This document shows, piece by piece, positions 9,401 through 24,900 of a stretch of DNA of 64,000 bases (its first letter is position 1; each line of letters starts with the position of its first letter). Origin of the DNA: Pelecanus crispus (lineage: Eukaryota; Chordata; Aves; Pelecaniformes; Pelecanidae). The stretch is taken from positions 31,805,150-31,869,149 of the forward strand of contig NC_134653.1 in NCBI RefSeq assembly GCF_030463565.1, written 5' to 3'. The notes under the pieces were generated by a model. The model worked only from the letters and a program-made list of their open reading frames with translations, did no database searches and was not told the origin of the DNA. The position numbers and the translations under genes were made by a program.

Positions 9401-12400
9401 ATTTAAATTGCTAGATTAGCCTTAGAATCTCTTTGAAGTCAATAATAAAAACAACCTTTGCACGTAAGTTGTAAATACAGTTAATTTTTAATATCATCCA
9501 TGTTATAACAATTGGAAAAACTACAGTAAATCAAAGGCGGTTTGAAACTATAAAGATACCTACCTGCAGGGTAGCAAGTGTTTCAAACATTTTTAGGTTT
9601 GCTTCACATTCATCTTTCTTCAGAGGATTGTCTGTTGGAAGACAAAAACAATTACTTCCTGACTCCATTTACAAAGAAAATGTAAGATTTTTAAGTTGTG
9701 GCTTACCTTTTTGAATGCTGAACAGGAATTTAAGGATTTCCACGAGTGTCTTAGTCATAAACATTTGTGTTTTGTGCTGCAGGAAAAGAAGAGGTTATTG
9801 TGGTGTTTGATCAAAGTGTTGCCAGTAACAGTGACCCTCAGGCTTCCACTCTATTAAAATACCATGCAATGCTCTACAAATGTCTTAAGAAACAATTCTC
9901 AAGTCTAAGATACAACCAGATGAAAAGCAAGGGAACAGAAAGTTATTGTAAATATGCATCCTTTATAGAAATAGCAAATATTTTATAGCTGTAATATGTA
10001 TGTACTCCACACAGTCCATTAGCTCTCACAGGAGTTTTGAAAATATCCGCCCTTCTCCCTTTGTTCTTCCTTCCCTTGCCCACAATAGCTCCCTAAAACA
10101 ACTGTTAACAAAAATTTTCTTCTGTGGTTGCAAGACAGTATTGTGTACTGTCAACTTGAAGCTTCAATCCACTTTGGTGTGTGGCGAAGTCACACCTACA
10201 GCTTTTAAATAGATGTTTTCCAAGCAACTAAAGAAAGAACTGGAAAATGCATAGGACTAGAGGTATAATAGTGCAGCAGGATTTATAAATTATTAATTGA
10301 ATTCAGATAGCCATGCCATTGTGTGGAGATGCCTTTAAAAACAACACAAAATAATTGGATAGTATACAGAATCAGAATAAACTCAAGTTGGAAGAGGCTT
10401 CTAGTCCAACCTCTTGCTCAAAGCAGGACTAGTTTGTCATCCGTTTTTGCTGGAAGATACAGTTTTTACATTTGCATACCCTACCTTTTTTTAAACATCT
10501 GGGTAAGAATAGTATTTAGAATAATTTGTACACACAGTTCATGATGTGAAATGACTTGGTACCTCTTCAGAATTATCTGCTTTATTCTGTAATACCAGTG
10601 TTCCCCATACAGTCAATCTCTCTGCAACTTTCTCAGCTTCAGCAAGAGTCAGAGATTTTAACAAAGTCAGAGATTCCTCTCCCTGAAGTGGGGGGTGAAG
10701 AAAAAAAAAAAAAAAAAGGAAAAGTAAGCCAGAAATAATCAAAAGGAAGGGGCATTTGCTTTTGGAAAAGCGAAGTTATGGGTAATCCCTTGCTTCGATA
10801 CAATGGTTGCATGATGGCCAACTGGGTAACATTAATCTTCTGCTGATGAACTTCAAATCTCTTTAGAAAATACATTTACTATGACATGACTTTCTTAAAC
10901 TCCCTGAATAGTTTTTACTAAATCTAGGAGACTTTCAGTAAAATCTATGTGCTTACTCACTAAGGGTTATAATAGGAAGATTAAAATGCAGTTTTGTTCA
11001 TTGGCAATTATGCAATGTTTTTAAAACAGTATGATTATCAAGAATACCATGTGCTAATAAGGCAGAACAAATGTTAACGTGAGAAACACTATTTTGCAGA
11101 TGAGTTAATTTGATTCCTTTAATCAAAAGGCCTCCTTTCTTCAGGTCAGAGAGATCCCAACAACTTTTATTCCATGTAGTTGTCCCTGGTTATGTTATCA
11201 TCACACCTCCTATAATGTAGCAAGCAAAGTTAAATGTTTCTAGTTAGGACATCAATGTAATATAAAGATAACAGGTTTTTTTGCTACACTGGGACTTGAA
11301 CCTAACTTGGAAGAAAGCTTCATACTAATAGATAAACATTCAACCCTCTATCGCAAGACAAATATTCAGGTGCTCTCAATACTAAAGGAGCAGGTCTGTA
11401 CTCATGTGGTGTACCGTTGCATTAGAAGAAAGAATCTATTTTTGGTTGGCAAGAAAGCAACTTGCCCAAAAACAACTCTAGCAAAAACAGTATGTAAAAA
11501 TATGTAGATATTTCAATTCCAAACTTGTCTTGTATATTGTGGGTTATAATTTTCATCCTTTTTTGCCACAAATGAAGGATGGCTCATGACGTTTAAAACT
11601 CTGACAAAGGTCTCATTTTCCATGTTAAGTATAGGCAGTTATGTGTAAAATGAATAGAACCTTAATTAAAAAAAAAAATATGTAAACTGTGTATAGGATT
11701 TCAGGCAAGTGGTACAACTTGCCCCTGTTTTGAAAATAGGCCTCAGTGTCTTTAAACTCTGAGATCAGCTGACATGAAGTATTTTAGTACCCTTTCTTTG
11801 TCAATCAGGTCTATCATCCTCAGAATGTAGACTTCCACAGTGGGCAACATATATGCTGCTACAATTTTCAAAGCATCCTCCAAAGAAGTAGGGGTATCTT
11901 GCTTAAGAATGTATTTCACTAGCCTCTGTAAGAAGAAAACAGATATGGACTTTAGTTTGTTGATGTATAGGATAACAAAGGAAGTAATTTATACACACTA
12001 CTTCTCCATTGTAATTGTACAGCTCATACCAAGCAAGTTACCTAGAAGTTTAAGACTTCTGTCTAGAGAAAACTGGACTAAAACGTAACTGGGAGAAGAT
12101 TGAGCTTGGGGACAAGAATTATCCTGGGAACTCTCAAAATTCAGGGGACTCATCTGGCTCCACAGGATGGCAAGGAACTTTTCCAGAAATACTTATGTTT
12201 TCTCCCTAATAAAGGAGAGATGCTAAAAAAAAAAACCAAAAACACCCCCCAAAAAACCCAAACCACCAAGTATTCTTCACTGTGAACCTCGGAGAAATTG
12301 GATCTGAAGTCTTGAGAGGACTTAGCCTTCCATTTTGTTAGTTTCCTCTTTTCTTTCCTGCCCTGCCTCCCAAAAGTACTATATTATCAGTGCTGTGCTA

Positions 12401-13539
12401 ATCAGGTTGGACTAAGCTAATCCGCAAATTCTTAAAAAAAAGAGTGGGCTTTCAGGCAAAAAACGTGTCCCAACAAGACAAGAAAAATGGATATTGATAA
12501 CAAGTGGGAGCTACCAGTTGCTAAGACTTTTTGAAAAGTCTGGCTCATAATACCCCATGAAAATAGATGCAGGCAAGTGTAGGGATTTTTGTTTAATAGA
12601 AATAAGAGTAATGCTGATCACTTACCATAATCATCTGCTTGTCCTTTAAAAGATTAGTATCTCTTATGCCATAGGCTCGCAAAAGCTTCTTCATCTCCAT
12701 CAGTCGGTAACTTTCCTGCAGTAACTTTACTCTGTGGACAAATCAGACTATTAATTTATTTGCTACCTACAGCTGTATGATTTAATCATCATATGACATC
12801 AGATACACAGTATTTCCCCTCCTGCCCCCAAACAGAATTCTAATTGAAAGTACACACAAATCTGAGGTGTAGTCTGTGGATGGTGCCTTACTTGACATGA
12901 TTCATTTCCAAATGCTGTTTTACCAGCTGCTCCACTGCTGCACTCCATGGTACCATAGCACCATGCATTATCTGTAGAACTGCATCAAATTTTAGCTATA
13001 AAAGGAACATAAAGAGCTTACTTTTCAAAATAAGTTACAAGGTAATCTCTTGAAGTATTGTTCACATGTGATTGTTTCATTTAGGCAAGCGTTTTATTTC
13101 CTGGCTCAATCTCCACTTGCATAACAGGCATTCATTATCACAATATGATGTGTCAAGTTAGATTAGAAAACGCTTATAGTAATTTACAACACTGTAGAGC
13201 TTGAGTTTCATACATATTAAAGTTGGTGAGTTTTCCATGTGATGACATCAAAACTACGATTCAATTCCCAAGCAAAGAACATCACATGGGAGAAGACTAC
13301 TAAAAAGAATAAAAAGACAGCATACTCTTTGTTCCTCCTCATACCACTCATGTAAAAATGTACTCATATGCTTATGTAAAATTATGTTTCATTCTGATGT
13401 GTTAGAGCTACTTGATGCCTATTTCGTAAAATATACTTACATCTGTATCAGAGATACAGCCAATGACAGATACTGCCTTTGCCTCCCATGCAGTTTCAAA
13501 TACTGAAGTAGACCGTGTACGACAACGTTCTAGCAAATC
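6440..13539 (-). CDS. KNTC1: KNTC1 coding exons 26-36 (alpha-solenoid, incomplete)
   Basis: Exons: 13441-13539, 12892-12995, 12626-12731, 11791-11925, 10563-10682, 9707-9776, 9564-9631, 8698-8990, 7846-8018, 7555-7652, 6440-6581. Matching landmarks include FETAWEAKAVSVIGC, VPWSAAVEQLVKQHLEM, ESYRLMEMKKLLRAYGIR, EIYRQCQIE and KDPYEEWTYDDFFNEDGIVL. The exon at 8698-8990 is the largest and the least like human, with a loosely conserved Ser/Lys-rich middle. Phase is kept through all of them. Confidence 0.92.
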
Positions 13540-16500
13540 CTGTATATTTTGATAAAGATTATTAGGATATTTGAATTCAGAAAATATAGGAATATAATAT
13601 AAACAAAAGTTTTTTGGACATTAAGGGACAGATTTGGCTATCTTCCCTTATATCTGTTAATGCCTTATTACTGAAATAGTAACTATGAATAAGTTCATTG
13701 ACAGGAGTAAGCTAATCTGAAAGCTGGTCCTAAAATTCAATACATTTATGTAAATAAAAATGGTCATCAGATTGGTTTTCTGCTTGTTCAGGTTTAAACA
13801 GCTTTCTTCAAAAGGTAGAAAACATGGATACCTTTATATACTGTAGAAGAAGTTCATCCTTTTGTAGATTATGTTCACACAGGTAGGGTTTTATAAACTT
13901 CTCCAAAATGGATGGGACAAGCTCTGGTGCCAAAATTTTATCAAACATGCGAAACACAATAGTAGTTGAATTTTCCTGGGCAGCAAGTAGAACAATGCCA
14001 TGTTAGAACATCACACATATTAGTACATGATCCTTTACATCTCTAATAAATAATTCAACATCCAGTGTCCACTGAAATCAACTGAATGATTTCAAGAACT
14101 AGCATCCCTCTTTAGCTCAAATAAAAGCTTTCTTTTACAGACCCCCTTATTGTTCAGTTGTACTTCTAATTGCTTTGTTGCTAATGCTTCCTCCACAATA
14201 TACGATCTGTAATGAACTGCGTATCGTGGAGTTTAAGCCACACCTTCTCGTAGTATCTTGTCACATTATATATTTATACCCATGGTTGAAACAGAATTTA
14301 TAAATTTATAACAAACACAACGTATCAAATAGCCTTAGCAGCTTATGAACACAAGTGTAACCAACGAATCCACCAGGATTCCTCTTTTGTCTGACTTTAA
14401 ATCACATGCTCCAAGATTTTTCTCTTTCTCAGAACAATTCACTACTCAGAAGTACTTTTTGAAGTGTCTGCAGAATTACCTTTTCAAAATCACAGAGTGC
14501 CAGCCTGCAGTTGTATTTTCTGTACAGATTTATCAGTTCCTGCAAATCATTTACCAGCTTCTTTAACCTATGTACCTCTTCACAGTCACCACATCTCTGA
14601 AACAGTGTTTAGAAGTGAAACATTAGAAGACTTGCTACAATCTTCAAGACCACTAATGGGCTGTCATAAACAGAAAGAAAACAAATTATTCTCCACATCT
14701 CTGGTATAAGACAAGGGTAGTTGACTTACAATGCAGCAAGGAAGATTCTGGTAAGATACTAGGAAAAGATTCTTTCTAAATATAAAGACAGCGATGCACT
14801 AGTAGAGCCTGCACAGGGAAGAGGGATGAGCATTTCATTCACTGAAAGTCTTAAGGACGGGTAAGACTCGGAACAGTATAGCTACAGCTGACATTTTCTT
14901 TGGAGTCAGAACCCTATTTGTCATGCAATTTCCCAAGAAACCTCACAAACTGTCGTGGTTTAGCCCCAGCCAGCAACTAAGCACTACACAGCCACTCACT
15001 CACTCCCCCTACCCTGATGGGATGGGGGAGAGAATCGGAGGAATAAGAGTAAGAAACACTCCTGGGGTGAGATAAGAACAGTTTAATAATTGAAATAAAG
15101 TAAAATAGTAAAGATAATAATAACAATAATAATATTATACAAAGCAAGTGATGCACAATGCAATTGCTCACCACCCGCCGACCGATACCCAGATAGTTCC
15201 AGAGCAGCAATCGCTGCTCCCTGGCCAACCCCCCCCAGCTTCTATACTGAGCATGACACCATATGGTATGGAATAGCCCTTTGGTCAGTTTGGATCAGCT
15301 GTCCTGGCTGTGCCCCCTCCCAGTTTCTTGTGCACCTGGCAGAGCATGGGAAGCTGAAAAGCCCTTGACTAGCATAAGCAGTACTCAGCAACAACTAAAA
15401 ACATCAGCGTGTTATCAACATTCTTCTACTACTAAATCCAAAACACAGCACTATGCCTGCTACTAGGAAGAAAATTAACTCTATCCCAGCTGAAACCAGG
15501 ACACAAACAATTTTTGATGCCTTGCAATCTTGAAGATTTTATGAATATATATGCTGAACTATTAACTTTGTATGGCATACAACAAAGAAAATCAAGTATG
15601 TGTTGAAAGTGGGACTAAAATTTCTCTTCTTTCCATTATGCACTTTGAATATAGGATTCAAAAGTTTAAGACAGCAGATCTAACTATCATAGAATGTCAA
15701 TGTTTCCAATTTTTAAAATACAGTCAGTTAGCTTTAAGCTTTATCTTTCTCCACTTTCATACGACCACTTTTATAGATGCTAGTATACCTAGGATATATA
15801 ACATACATAATTTATTTGTGTTTGCACAAATTCAGTATTCATAACCTTACAGCTAGCTGATTTTTAATACCTGTCTTCTCCAGGCCATAACACATGGTTA
15901 ACTGCAATTAATTTCCAAAAATTTTGACAGAGATGACACATGTTTTAAATTTAAGTTCATAAGGAGTATCTTTCCTGAAACTCAAGCGTTTTGTAGTACT
16001 CAGGCTTATTTGTATACTACAGAATATTCAAGAATATAATTCACATTTAGACTATTAATACATCTGTTAAAGGGTATTAAAGTTGCACTGACTTTTTTTT
16101 TTTTTTTTAAACTCTTTAAACCAAGAAGATTGGAAATCAGTTCCTTCCTTTCATGGAATTAAGTCAATCTTCACCAAAACCAACAGTGACCTAATTATCA
16201 TCCATTCCAACTCTAGCATAGAACATATGTCCTGAAGTCTCTTAGTAGCATAGCAAATCCTTATATTTGCTTTATTTCTTACCAAAGGAGTCCACTGGCC
16301 GAAAGCTGTCAGTCCCATTTCACCTTGATTTTTACTTGTAAAAAAAACTTCTGCCATTTGGAGTCCATTTTCTGGCCAATTTGCCTGTCCAAAATAATTG
16401 ATATTAGCAAATTATATTATACATATAAAAATACAAGACACACAAAGTTTCTGCAGTATGACTTACCTTATCAGTTAATTCAAGGTTTCGAGCACCTTGT

Positions 16501-19500
16501 TCCAGCCATTTTGCTAATATTTTCTGAAAAAAATACAGTTATAAGTAGAGTTATGCTATCTATCAAAGCAAAATTTGCTATTAGAAATTTGTTTTAAAAG
16601 AAATTTGTAAAATATAAACTGTAGGGAAAATAATTCTCTGAAAAGATAGAGGAACAAGGTTCTGACATTCAAAAATAAAAGTCTGTAGGTCTGACTATAA
16701 AATTATCTTAGCTTGAGAAAATGACATTTTGCATTTATTAAGTCAGTCTTACCTGTCCCTTTGGCACAACTCTTCTTAAGAAAGGTATCACAACATTTTT
16801 AAGCCACAAACACAGTTCCTTCAAAGGAGCAGCAAAATGGATGGCATTAAGCAAGTTCTCCAGCATTTTCTCATCAAAGAGGCTTTCAAAATCTGTCTAA
16901 AATATTAAAACAAAACAATCACAGATATATGGAGTATATGTTTATCTGATACTTTGGAAAGCTGTTTCACTAATAGGAAGAAGCAATAGATTTCACAAAT
17001 ACAAAGAGAAAATCTCAATAATCATAGACAGGAATTTTAAAAAAATATAGCCCTGTTCAGAAAAATTAGAGCTTGGTCTTCTTAAACAAGACCTAATTTA
17101 AGCAATTCCTTTGCAAATTAGGGTGCCAAGATCACATCCTATTATTTTAGGACTTGCTCTATAGTTCTGTCTTATTAAGAAAACAACAAACACTGACATG
17201 AAAGTCCTGCACTAAAGAATATAATAGCCCATAGCCACTACTATGAATGTGTCATTCAGAGTAAGGAGTCTATGTGATTTATTTTTAAAGGATTTTAAGG
17301 TAGCCAGCAAATGTCCACTTAAAAATTCTGAGAGCTGTGCTTGCAAGAAAGTGAATGAAGATTATAACCACCACAGAACAAATCAAAGAATTCTCACCCT
17401 CCGGACCTAGAAATATGTGTTCTGACATCAGAAATACCAGTTTATTCTTAAATCAATAAGAACTTCAGCCTTCTAAGGAGCTAGGTGAACAGGTAATCAT
17501 TGTGATAATAGATGAGATTCTGCCATAGACCTTTGCTTCTTTGAAGAGCTGTTTCATAACCACGTAGGTCTGATTCTGTTAAATAAGGCTGGAAAATTTA
17601 AGAGACTTAACATCCTCCATAAGTACTAAAGAGACGCATATGCCATCTCACCTGATGCCTAAGCCAGAGGTACTGTGCACAAGACAGATTTCCTTCTTCT
17701 AGCTGAAAAAGGATATTCTTGAAAATGTCTTCGTTATTGAAGAATTCTGTCCAAGCAATACCACTAGAAGAGAGAGGAGGAAAAGAAACCCTGGTATTGA
17801 TATATGTCAATATTAAAGGAGCTGGGGGTGAAGAACCTCAAACCTTTTCTAGCTAGTACTATATGCTGTAAGAAACAAGAGTAGTGTTAGATTGTGTATG
17901 CATAAAAATCACACCCCCTCCAATATATGTTAAATAAATAAATCTATACAAGATAGTGCATGTGCAACAGATAATATATGTTTTCCACATACAGGATGAC
18001 TCAACCTCTCTGCATTCTCCCTTCTCCACAGAAAAGGATGAGAAACTTCAGGAACAGAGGTTTAATGAACTCAAATTAAAAAGCAAAAAAAAAGTCTTAA
18101 TTTCAATAGCGTGTACTTAACCGTTAGAATTAAATTTACTTTAAATCTTAATGAACAAACAGAAACAAACCTGAATTTCTCTAGTCCAAAAGCTCCATAA
18201 AAAGTTGTAAGCCTTGACTGAGCTCTCAATACCTGAATGCAGACAAGAGATTTAAAGTCAATATCTAGCTTACCAAACAGTGATATTATATGGTTAGAAT
18301 AACCGTCACAAAGGGGAAGAATGGAGGAAAATAAACACTTTTCAAGAATTTCAGTTAATTACATATGTAAGTTTGTTTAATAAAGCATGAATCCAAAATT
18401 TCAATTGTGTAAACACTTGATACTGATTCTCCTTGAAGGCAGATGAGGCCTGTCCAGTATACAATAGGACTAAATAAGAAACAAAATTAAATACCTAAAA
18501 GCACTTAAGAAAGCTTCTTCCTTCAATTTCTGGAGCATCTGAAAATGAATCTTTCTATGACTGAAGGAATCACTTATTTCTGAAACCTGTCATTACTGTG
18601 GTTACTGTGGTTGTCTTTCATACTATAAAACATGATCTTGTTTAGACTTTTAAAAAGTTCAACAGTAGTACAGTTTTTAAAATTCTTATACTTGTTTATC
18701 ATATGATACTGCGGGGCCAAGAAATTTGTTCTCACCTCGGTTATAGATACAAGAGCCCCATCAGATGATGAAGCAATGTTTCTATCATCTTTCTTTAAGA
18801 TCTGAAACAAATAGATGAAATGGTTTGGCTGACAACTCAGTACATGCAGAACATGCCAGACAGTACTACGAATTTAATAAATACATGAGCAAAAACTTGG
18901 TACGTCTGTAAACTGGAGTCTCTATTTTACAGTGTTAGACTCTGATTGGATTTCTACTTGTCTACAGGATCAGACAGATAATATGTATCTCTCTGATTCT
19001 GTTTGATAAGGCAGGAAAGACTAAAATAACGAAAACAAAAAAGGTGACATATTTTGAGCTTTTAGTCCTGAAATTAATGTTTAAAAGGTACTTAAAAAGA
19101 GTACTACTGAAAGCTAAAACCTGCTTTCTGATGTGAAAATAAAACTGTAAGTTCTTTTTTGCCCTTAAGCAGTAGCAAGAACAAGGTTGAAACAAGCCTT
19201 GCTGCTTCTTCATGTTTGGTAACATACGATTTATAATGCATTTACTTTTTGAATGACTGTAACTGGTTTGAAGATGTCCCCCCTCCCAAGTTGTACAGAA
19301 ATATGTAATAGGAATGCATGAGTATAAGCAATTTAAACAAATAAAACCCCTTACTCTGAGTTTAGCGTAGCTCAACATTTCTTGAGTGGTTTCATACAGT
19401 GGCCATGGAGCATTTATGCAGTAATCCACAACAAACTGGCTATCCTGTTTGCATAAGGAAACAACTGAAATTAATTCCAGGCTCCTTTATAATCTGAATT

Positions 19501-21919
19501 ACGTTATTAGAGAAAAAGTGTAGAAATAAAAACATACCTGAATTTTTTGCAAATTTTCTTTGGCTTCATTCACAAGATCCAGCCAGACTTCATGACCATA
19601 ACTCTCAACAGAAGCTGAAGCTAGTTGCTCTAAAATAGTGTTTGCTTTCACTTTGTATACAAGCTGTTTAAAAAAAAAAAACCAAACCACACACAGTTTT
19701 CAGTTTGATGCAATTAAGTTTTAAGCAGACAGTCTTCAACAGAAAACTCTACACTTTTGTTCACAATGTTTTTGAGATAAAGTGTGTCCATGTACATTGA
19801 ATGATTTCATTACAGAAATGGATTACCAATTAGTCTCTTAACAATTGTGGTTTCTTTTTATCTTACCAGCTAAGCCTGTTTTTTTATTTACAAAAACAAA
19901 ACAAAACAAAAAGCAGAGAGAGCATTGAAATTGCATTATTAGAATAAATCAGTTAATGAAGCCAAACTATGTGTTAATAAATGCATGTGAAAAGTCTCTT
20001 CTTTTTTTTAGCAGCACTGTTTCCTGCTACTTAAAGGGACAAGTGTCCCTTCTCCTGATCCAGCAGTGCTTATTTTGATCAGAAGATGTACTTCTGCACC
20101 ACTTCTCATTGCAAGGTTTGTTAGTTATTGTAAATAAAAACATAGTTCACCATGTAGTCATCTAATTTTGAGTCAGCTTTCAAGTATAGCGAGTTGCTTT
20201 GATAGGCATTCCACTATATTTGTAATATTTTTAATACTTTCTGTTGGACTATAGGGCAAGAACCTTACTCATAAGTTCAGTTATACTAATTAATCTCCAA
20301 ATGTATTTATCAAGAACGGACAACTTACCTCAACATCTAGTCCAAATTGAATAGCAAAATTCTCTGCTTCAGTGAATTTGTGTTTGTGAAGTAAGCGACT
20401 TAGTCTAGGGGTGAAATAAAGTAAAGTATGCTACTTCAATATAAGTGCCAAACCACAGATAAAAAAGTAAAATAAAATAGTGTTTCATGGAAACCAGTAC
20501 CTATTTTCTGGCAAGGCTTCAGTTAAACTTCTCATCACAACAATAGAAACTGGGCCTTCAGAGGGTCTGAGGATGAGAGAGAACTATGTGAGTTGCTTAA
20601 CTGTGAAATAGCTATATGTAGAAGTAATCTGCCATTTTTATATAATAATGATCTAGTAAGAAACAAAACATTATCTTACATCTGATGTTTTTCATGAATT
20701 CCTTCCAAGAAGTATATTGTATCCTGTAGCATGCAATAACAGAAATCATTAGGTGGTAAGGGAAATCAGTCATAAGAAAGCACAACTGTAATGCATTAAG
20801 TGTTTCTTAATCTGGAAACAAACTACTGCTTTTCTCTCAGATAAGTTTGTTGGGTTTTTTAAATGCTTATCATGTTATTTCCTGGATAGGTGCCACATCT
20901 AAAATTTCGGAGGGCCTTAACTGGACAGTTCAGACTGAAACCACTCTGCCATCGCAGTTCAATTACCATCAGTACACCCTCCACAGGAGTGAAGCATCAT
21001 CTCAGAGTTACACTCTTCCATTCTGTCCAAGCCATAAGCAGGTCACACTGCATGCATCTTCACATCTTTTAGAATCTGATCTCTGTGCTACATTCCACAA
21101 AGGCAATATATGCCTTGCCATTTCCCACCTTGATTTTATCATCTCAGATTGAAGGGATATATTAGCCATTATTTTCTCCACTATGCATCTGCATATATAA
21201 TCTTCTCTGCCAAGTGCTTCACACAAGGCAAGCAATTTCATCAGCTTTGTACTTTATTGCATATCAGATCCAGAGCTTACTACATTCACTTTCACGATTC
21301 CAATGAAGAGCCACTGCTTAGACTTCTGACTTGGTATCCTCTCACATACCCACTCCACCAGTCTTTACAACATTCCTAATTCATAAAGTTCTTGCTGTCT
21401 TTTTTGATCTTCTTTTGTTAAAGTCTTTATAAGGAAGCAGTTTAAACAGTAAAACAAGTACTTCTCTCATCTAAACTTAAATAAATCCCAAATAAATCCA
21501 GAGCATTTTTCTATGCTAAGAGAACTTAAAACTTCATACAGCTTTTAGGTGTAATAGCAGCAAGAACAACTAGCAGTAGTATTAGACTAACATTACAATA
21601 GACCTGGGCCTAGAATTAAACTGTTCAGTTTGCTCTATATTCTATTCTTTTTCTCCATCCTTTGGGGACATCATTTAATCTTTCTTTGTACAGTTCCTGC
21701 ACAGTTTCTAGCACAAATTGGTTCTAATCTAACAAGAATAACACAGTACCCTCTTTAATAATTATACGTATTAAGACAACTATATTTCTTCAAAGAACAA
21801 CAACAAAAATAATCTACATACTGTGCCAATCCCACTTTGAACAAGTGAAGAAACAACAGATACTTCCAAAGAATAGAGTGGTTGCATAGTAGGCAATGCA
21901 AAAACCATTAGACTTCTCA

Positions 21920-21950
<31 letters not shown>

Positions 21951-24900
21951 GAAAACAAACAAACAAGTCAGAATTTTTTTTTCTCATACACTGGTGACAA
22001 AGTGATGTTTGCAGAATCATTTCTGGATTCCTATGGAGTTAGATGGAGGACACTACTGTTATAAGATTTTATGAAAAAGCAATCTCTACAATTTGAGAAA
22101 GTTTCACGAAGTTTTAGATGTTGCCTCTCTATATAGGCCTGTTATATATAATGAGACAGGTTTAATTTTAAAAATTATATAATGTTCATCCTGGCATTCT
22201 ATTTCAGTTAACTCCACTGACTGTACATGGAGCAGATACTGCTCTAAAGAAATCTGTGAAGGTATGCAAGACAATACTAAATTTTGCTGCTCTCCCCTAC
22301 CTGCCTACCATTTTAAAAAAGCAAACAAATCAACTCCCAAACAATCCATAAAAAACCCAAACAGCAGGGCAGCTTGCCCTGGTCACCACTGTAAGACATC
22401 GCAACAGTCCCTCACTCGCTATATCCTAATACATGGATGGTCACATTTCAGTTTTGACTTTGAGCTCCTGAGAATTCTGTCTGCTCCAAATATTTAGCCA
22501 TCCCCTTTTCTCTTCCCGCCCCCCCCCCTTTTATTTTGTGAGTGACTGCATAATAATTGAGGAACAGAACACAGATAAAGACATTATACCTGTTTGTTAT
22601 CCGGTATTGTCATGACTATCAGTTTAACATTGGCAAGCCCTTGCCTACAGAATAAGAAAAAAAAAAAAAAAAAAAAGCAAAATATACTGTATAAATCTTG
22701 TGTTAAAACTGTGAAATATTCTTGCTTCTGAGTTTCAGAAAATTTAGATTTCCATGGAAATTGGTACATTTTAAAACCCTATAGCGCACCCCAAAATAAC
22801 AGTGTTTTAGGATGTAGAGGATGTACCTTTAACTTCTAACATTTTTAAGCTTTTCAGATGGATCTGATTCTTATTTTTTTAAACTGGCACAGAGCAATGG
22901 AAAGAGCCAAGAGTCTTGTCTTCTAATCTTAACAGCCATTAATTCCTTTTGTATTTTAACCAATGTACACACCTCTAGATTTTGGCTTCTCCATCTGCAG
23001 AATGAAGATCTTACTATTTATCTATCAGAAAGACAGACTAGCTTTTTTTATAACATCAGACGTGTAAGCCATACTATATAATTTATTTTAGACAAGCATT
23101 TCCTAAATGGTACAGGTTACATGTAAGATTCCTTAGCAGTAACAACAGATAAACCAAGAAAAAGCAGAAAGCGCCAAGGTTTTCTTTTCTACACACAGAG
23201 CTAAGGATACCTACAGCCCAATTATTTTGTCCTACTTACTAGAAAGATTCAAACAAAGGTTTCTAAAAATTCACTACCACAGAAAATCAAGTGTTTGTGG
23301 CACATTTACTGTAACAATAGGCAACTTTTCACTTTTCAGAATTGGTGCTATATTGCTTTACTTACCATATGACTGGAGAAGAATCTGACTCTGTACTTAG
23401 AAGAAATTCTTCAATATGTATTAAAGGCCAATCCCAAATTAGAGTAAGGGAATAAACATCCCACATGCTTAAGATATTCTAGATTTAAAAAAAAAAAAAA
23501 GTCAGATATGGATTTCATATTTTCTTCATAGAAGACATTTTTTATCTTTTTTGAGCAGAATATTAACACATTCCGTAGCTTTAATAATGACTAGGAGTAG
23601 AATAAAAAAAAACACAGTAAGATCAAGATCCTCTGTAAATATAAGCTTCTTTATTTTATAGAAACATATTTTAAAACTATTACTTTAAAAAATATTTTTA
23701 TAAGCTGGTTCAAGAACATTGTAAAGCAAAGACTAAACCAAATCTTTACACATACCTCTGTATCTAAAACAAACAGCAGATTGTCAAGAACTTGAAGTTT
23801 TACTGCATCTAAAAAAATAGCCATAGTCACATAAATTCATTATTTTTCTTGAGAAATGTATTCAAAGCAAAAATGTATTAAAATGTACAACCAAGCATTG
23901 GAAACCTACAGATGTTTAACCTCATCGAACTTCCTGGACCGTGAAAAGTTTAGCTTAAAGAGAATTGTGATTTACAAATCTAAGTTAACTCAACAATTTT
24001 GAAGCATACATTTTGCTTGTACCTTTACAAGAAGTGTTCCATTTGGTATATGTGTATTTACTAAAAACAGTGAAATAACTGAAAATGTCTTAGTATTTTC
24101 TGCAATTAAATATGACTTCTACACTTGTCTATAAAAAGAAAAAAAACCTCTTCTTTACCTTTGATCAGACTTGAATCAGCAAAACTTCGAACAGACACCA
24201 GGTTATTGGTAGTGTCTACCTCCCATTTGGAAAGTACATAATCGCCTTTACCCTATTAGTAAAGGCAAAGTAAAATAGGGTTACACATTAGAAATCTGGC
24301 CGTTGAAAGGTGTGCATCTACAATTGATGTTTAACTTGGAAAGCTGCAAAACTAACTTAAACTTTATTCCTGGTGAATGTTGATGTTCAGAAAAATACAT
24401 TTATTTATTTATTTTTAATTTAGCCTGTTTCCTTTCTCCTTTTAAGGCCGGCCTTTACTAAAATAATTGTTACAGTCAGCATCCTCAAACATTTTTGGCT
24501 CTTGTAAAAACATGCCATATTTCAAAACATCCACTTTCCATTCTCAGAACATAAAACCTGAATGAAACATACACTGAACCTACTGAGAAAAATTGCATTG
24601 AATTCAACAGGCTTCAGTCAATGAACTCAGAAAGCTTGCTTCTAGTCCAAAATAACATTTCAAAATATGTCTATATTTTTATTTCTTTATTAGTTCCTGT
24701 ACTTAATTCATGGTTAAGGGCTTTGTTCAGTTGGGACCTTAATTGTTACTTTGGCAAGCCTTTGTTCAATGTGAACCTGATTGGAAGACTCTTGCCAACT
24801 TTGGCTTTGTCTCTGAGCTCAAGGACGAGACTATAAATAGACTAGCCTGTACAGGCTAGGAACCACAGTGATTTAATAAGGTCATACAACCAGGGTGAAA

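Noticed and set aside
13540-13831. GTATCC donor after the KNTC1 exon 13832-13975 as another U12 intron
   Set aside because: The donor continues AT instead of TT and no TTCCTTAAC-like branch site lies at the right distance from the acceptor, so an ordinary U2 intron is more likely.
20847-21379. Overlapping reading frames on both strands in a KNTC1 intron
   Set aside because: No family motif, no splice context and no repeat recognised; the length is within chance for a locally less AT-rich stretch.
21923-21950. A runs in 6.4-28 kb as tails of processed pseudogenes or SINEs
   Set aside because: Most sit directly beside KNTC1 acceptors and read as T tracts on the coding strand; no body of a retrocopy adjoins them.
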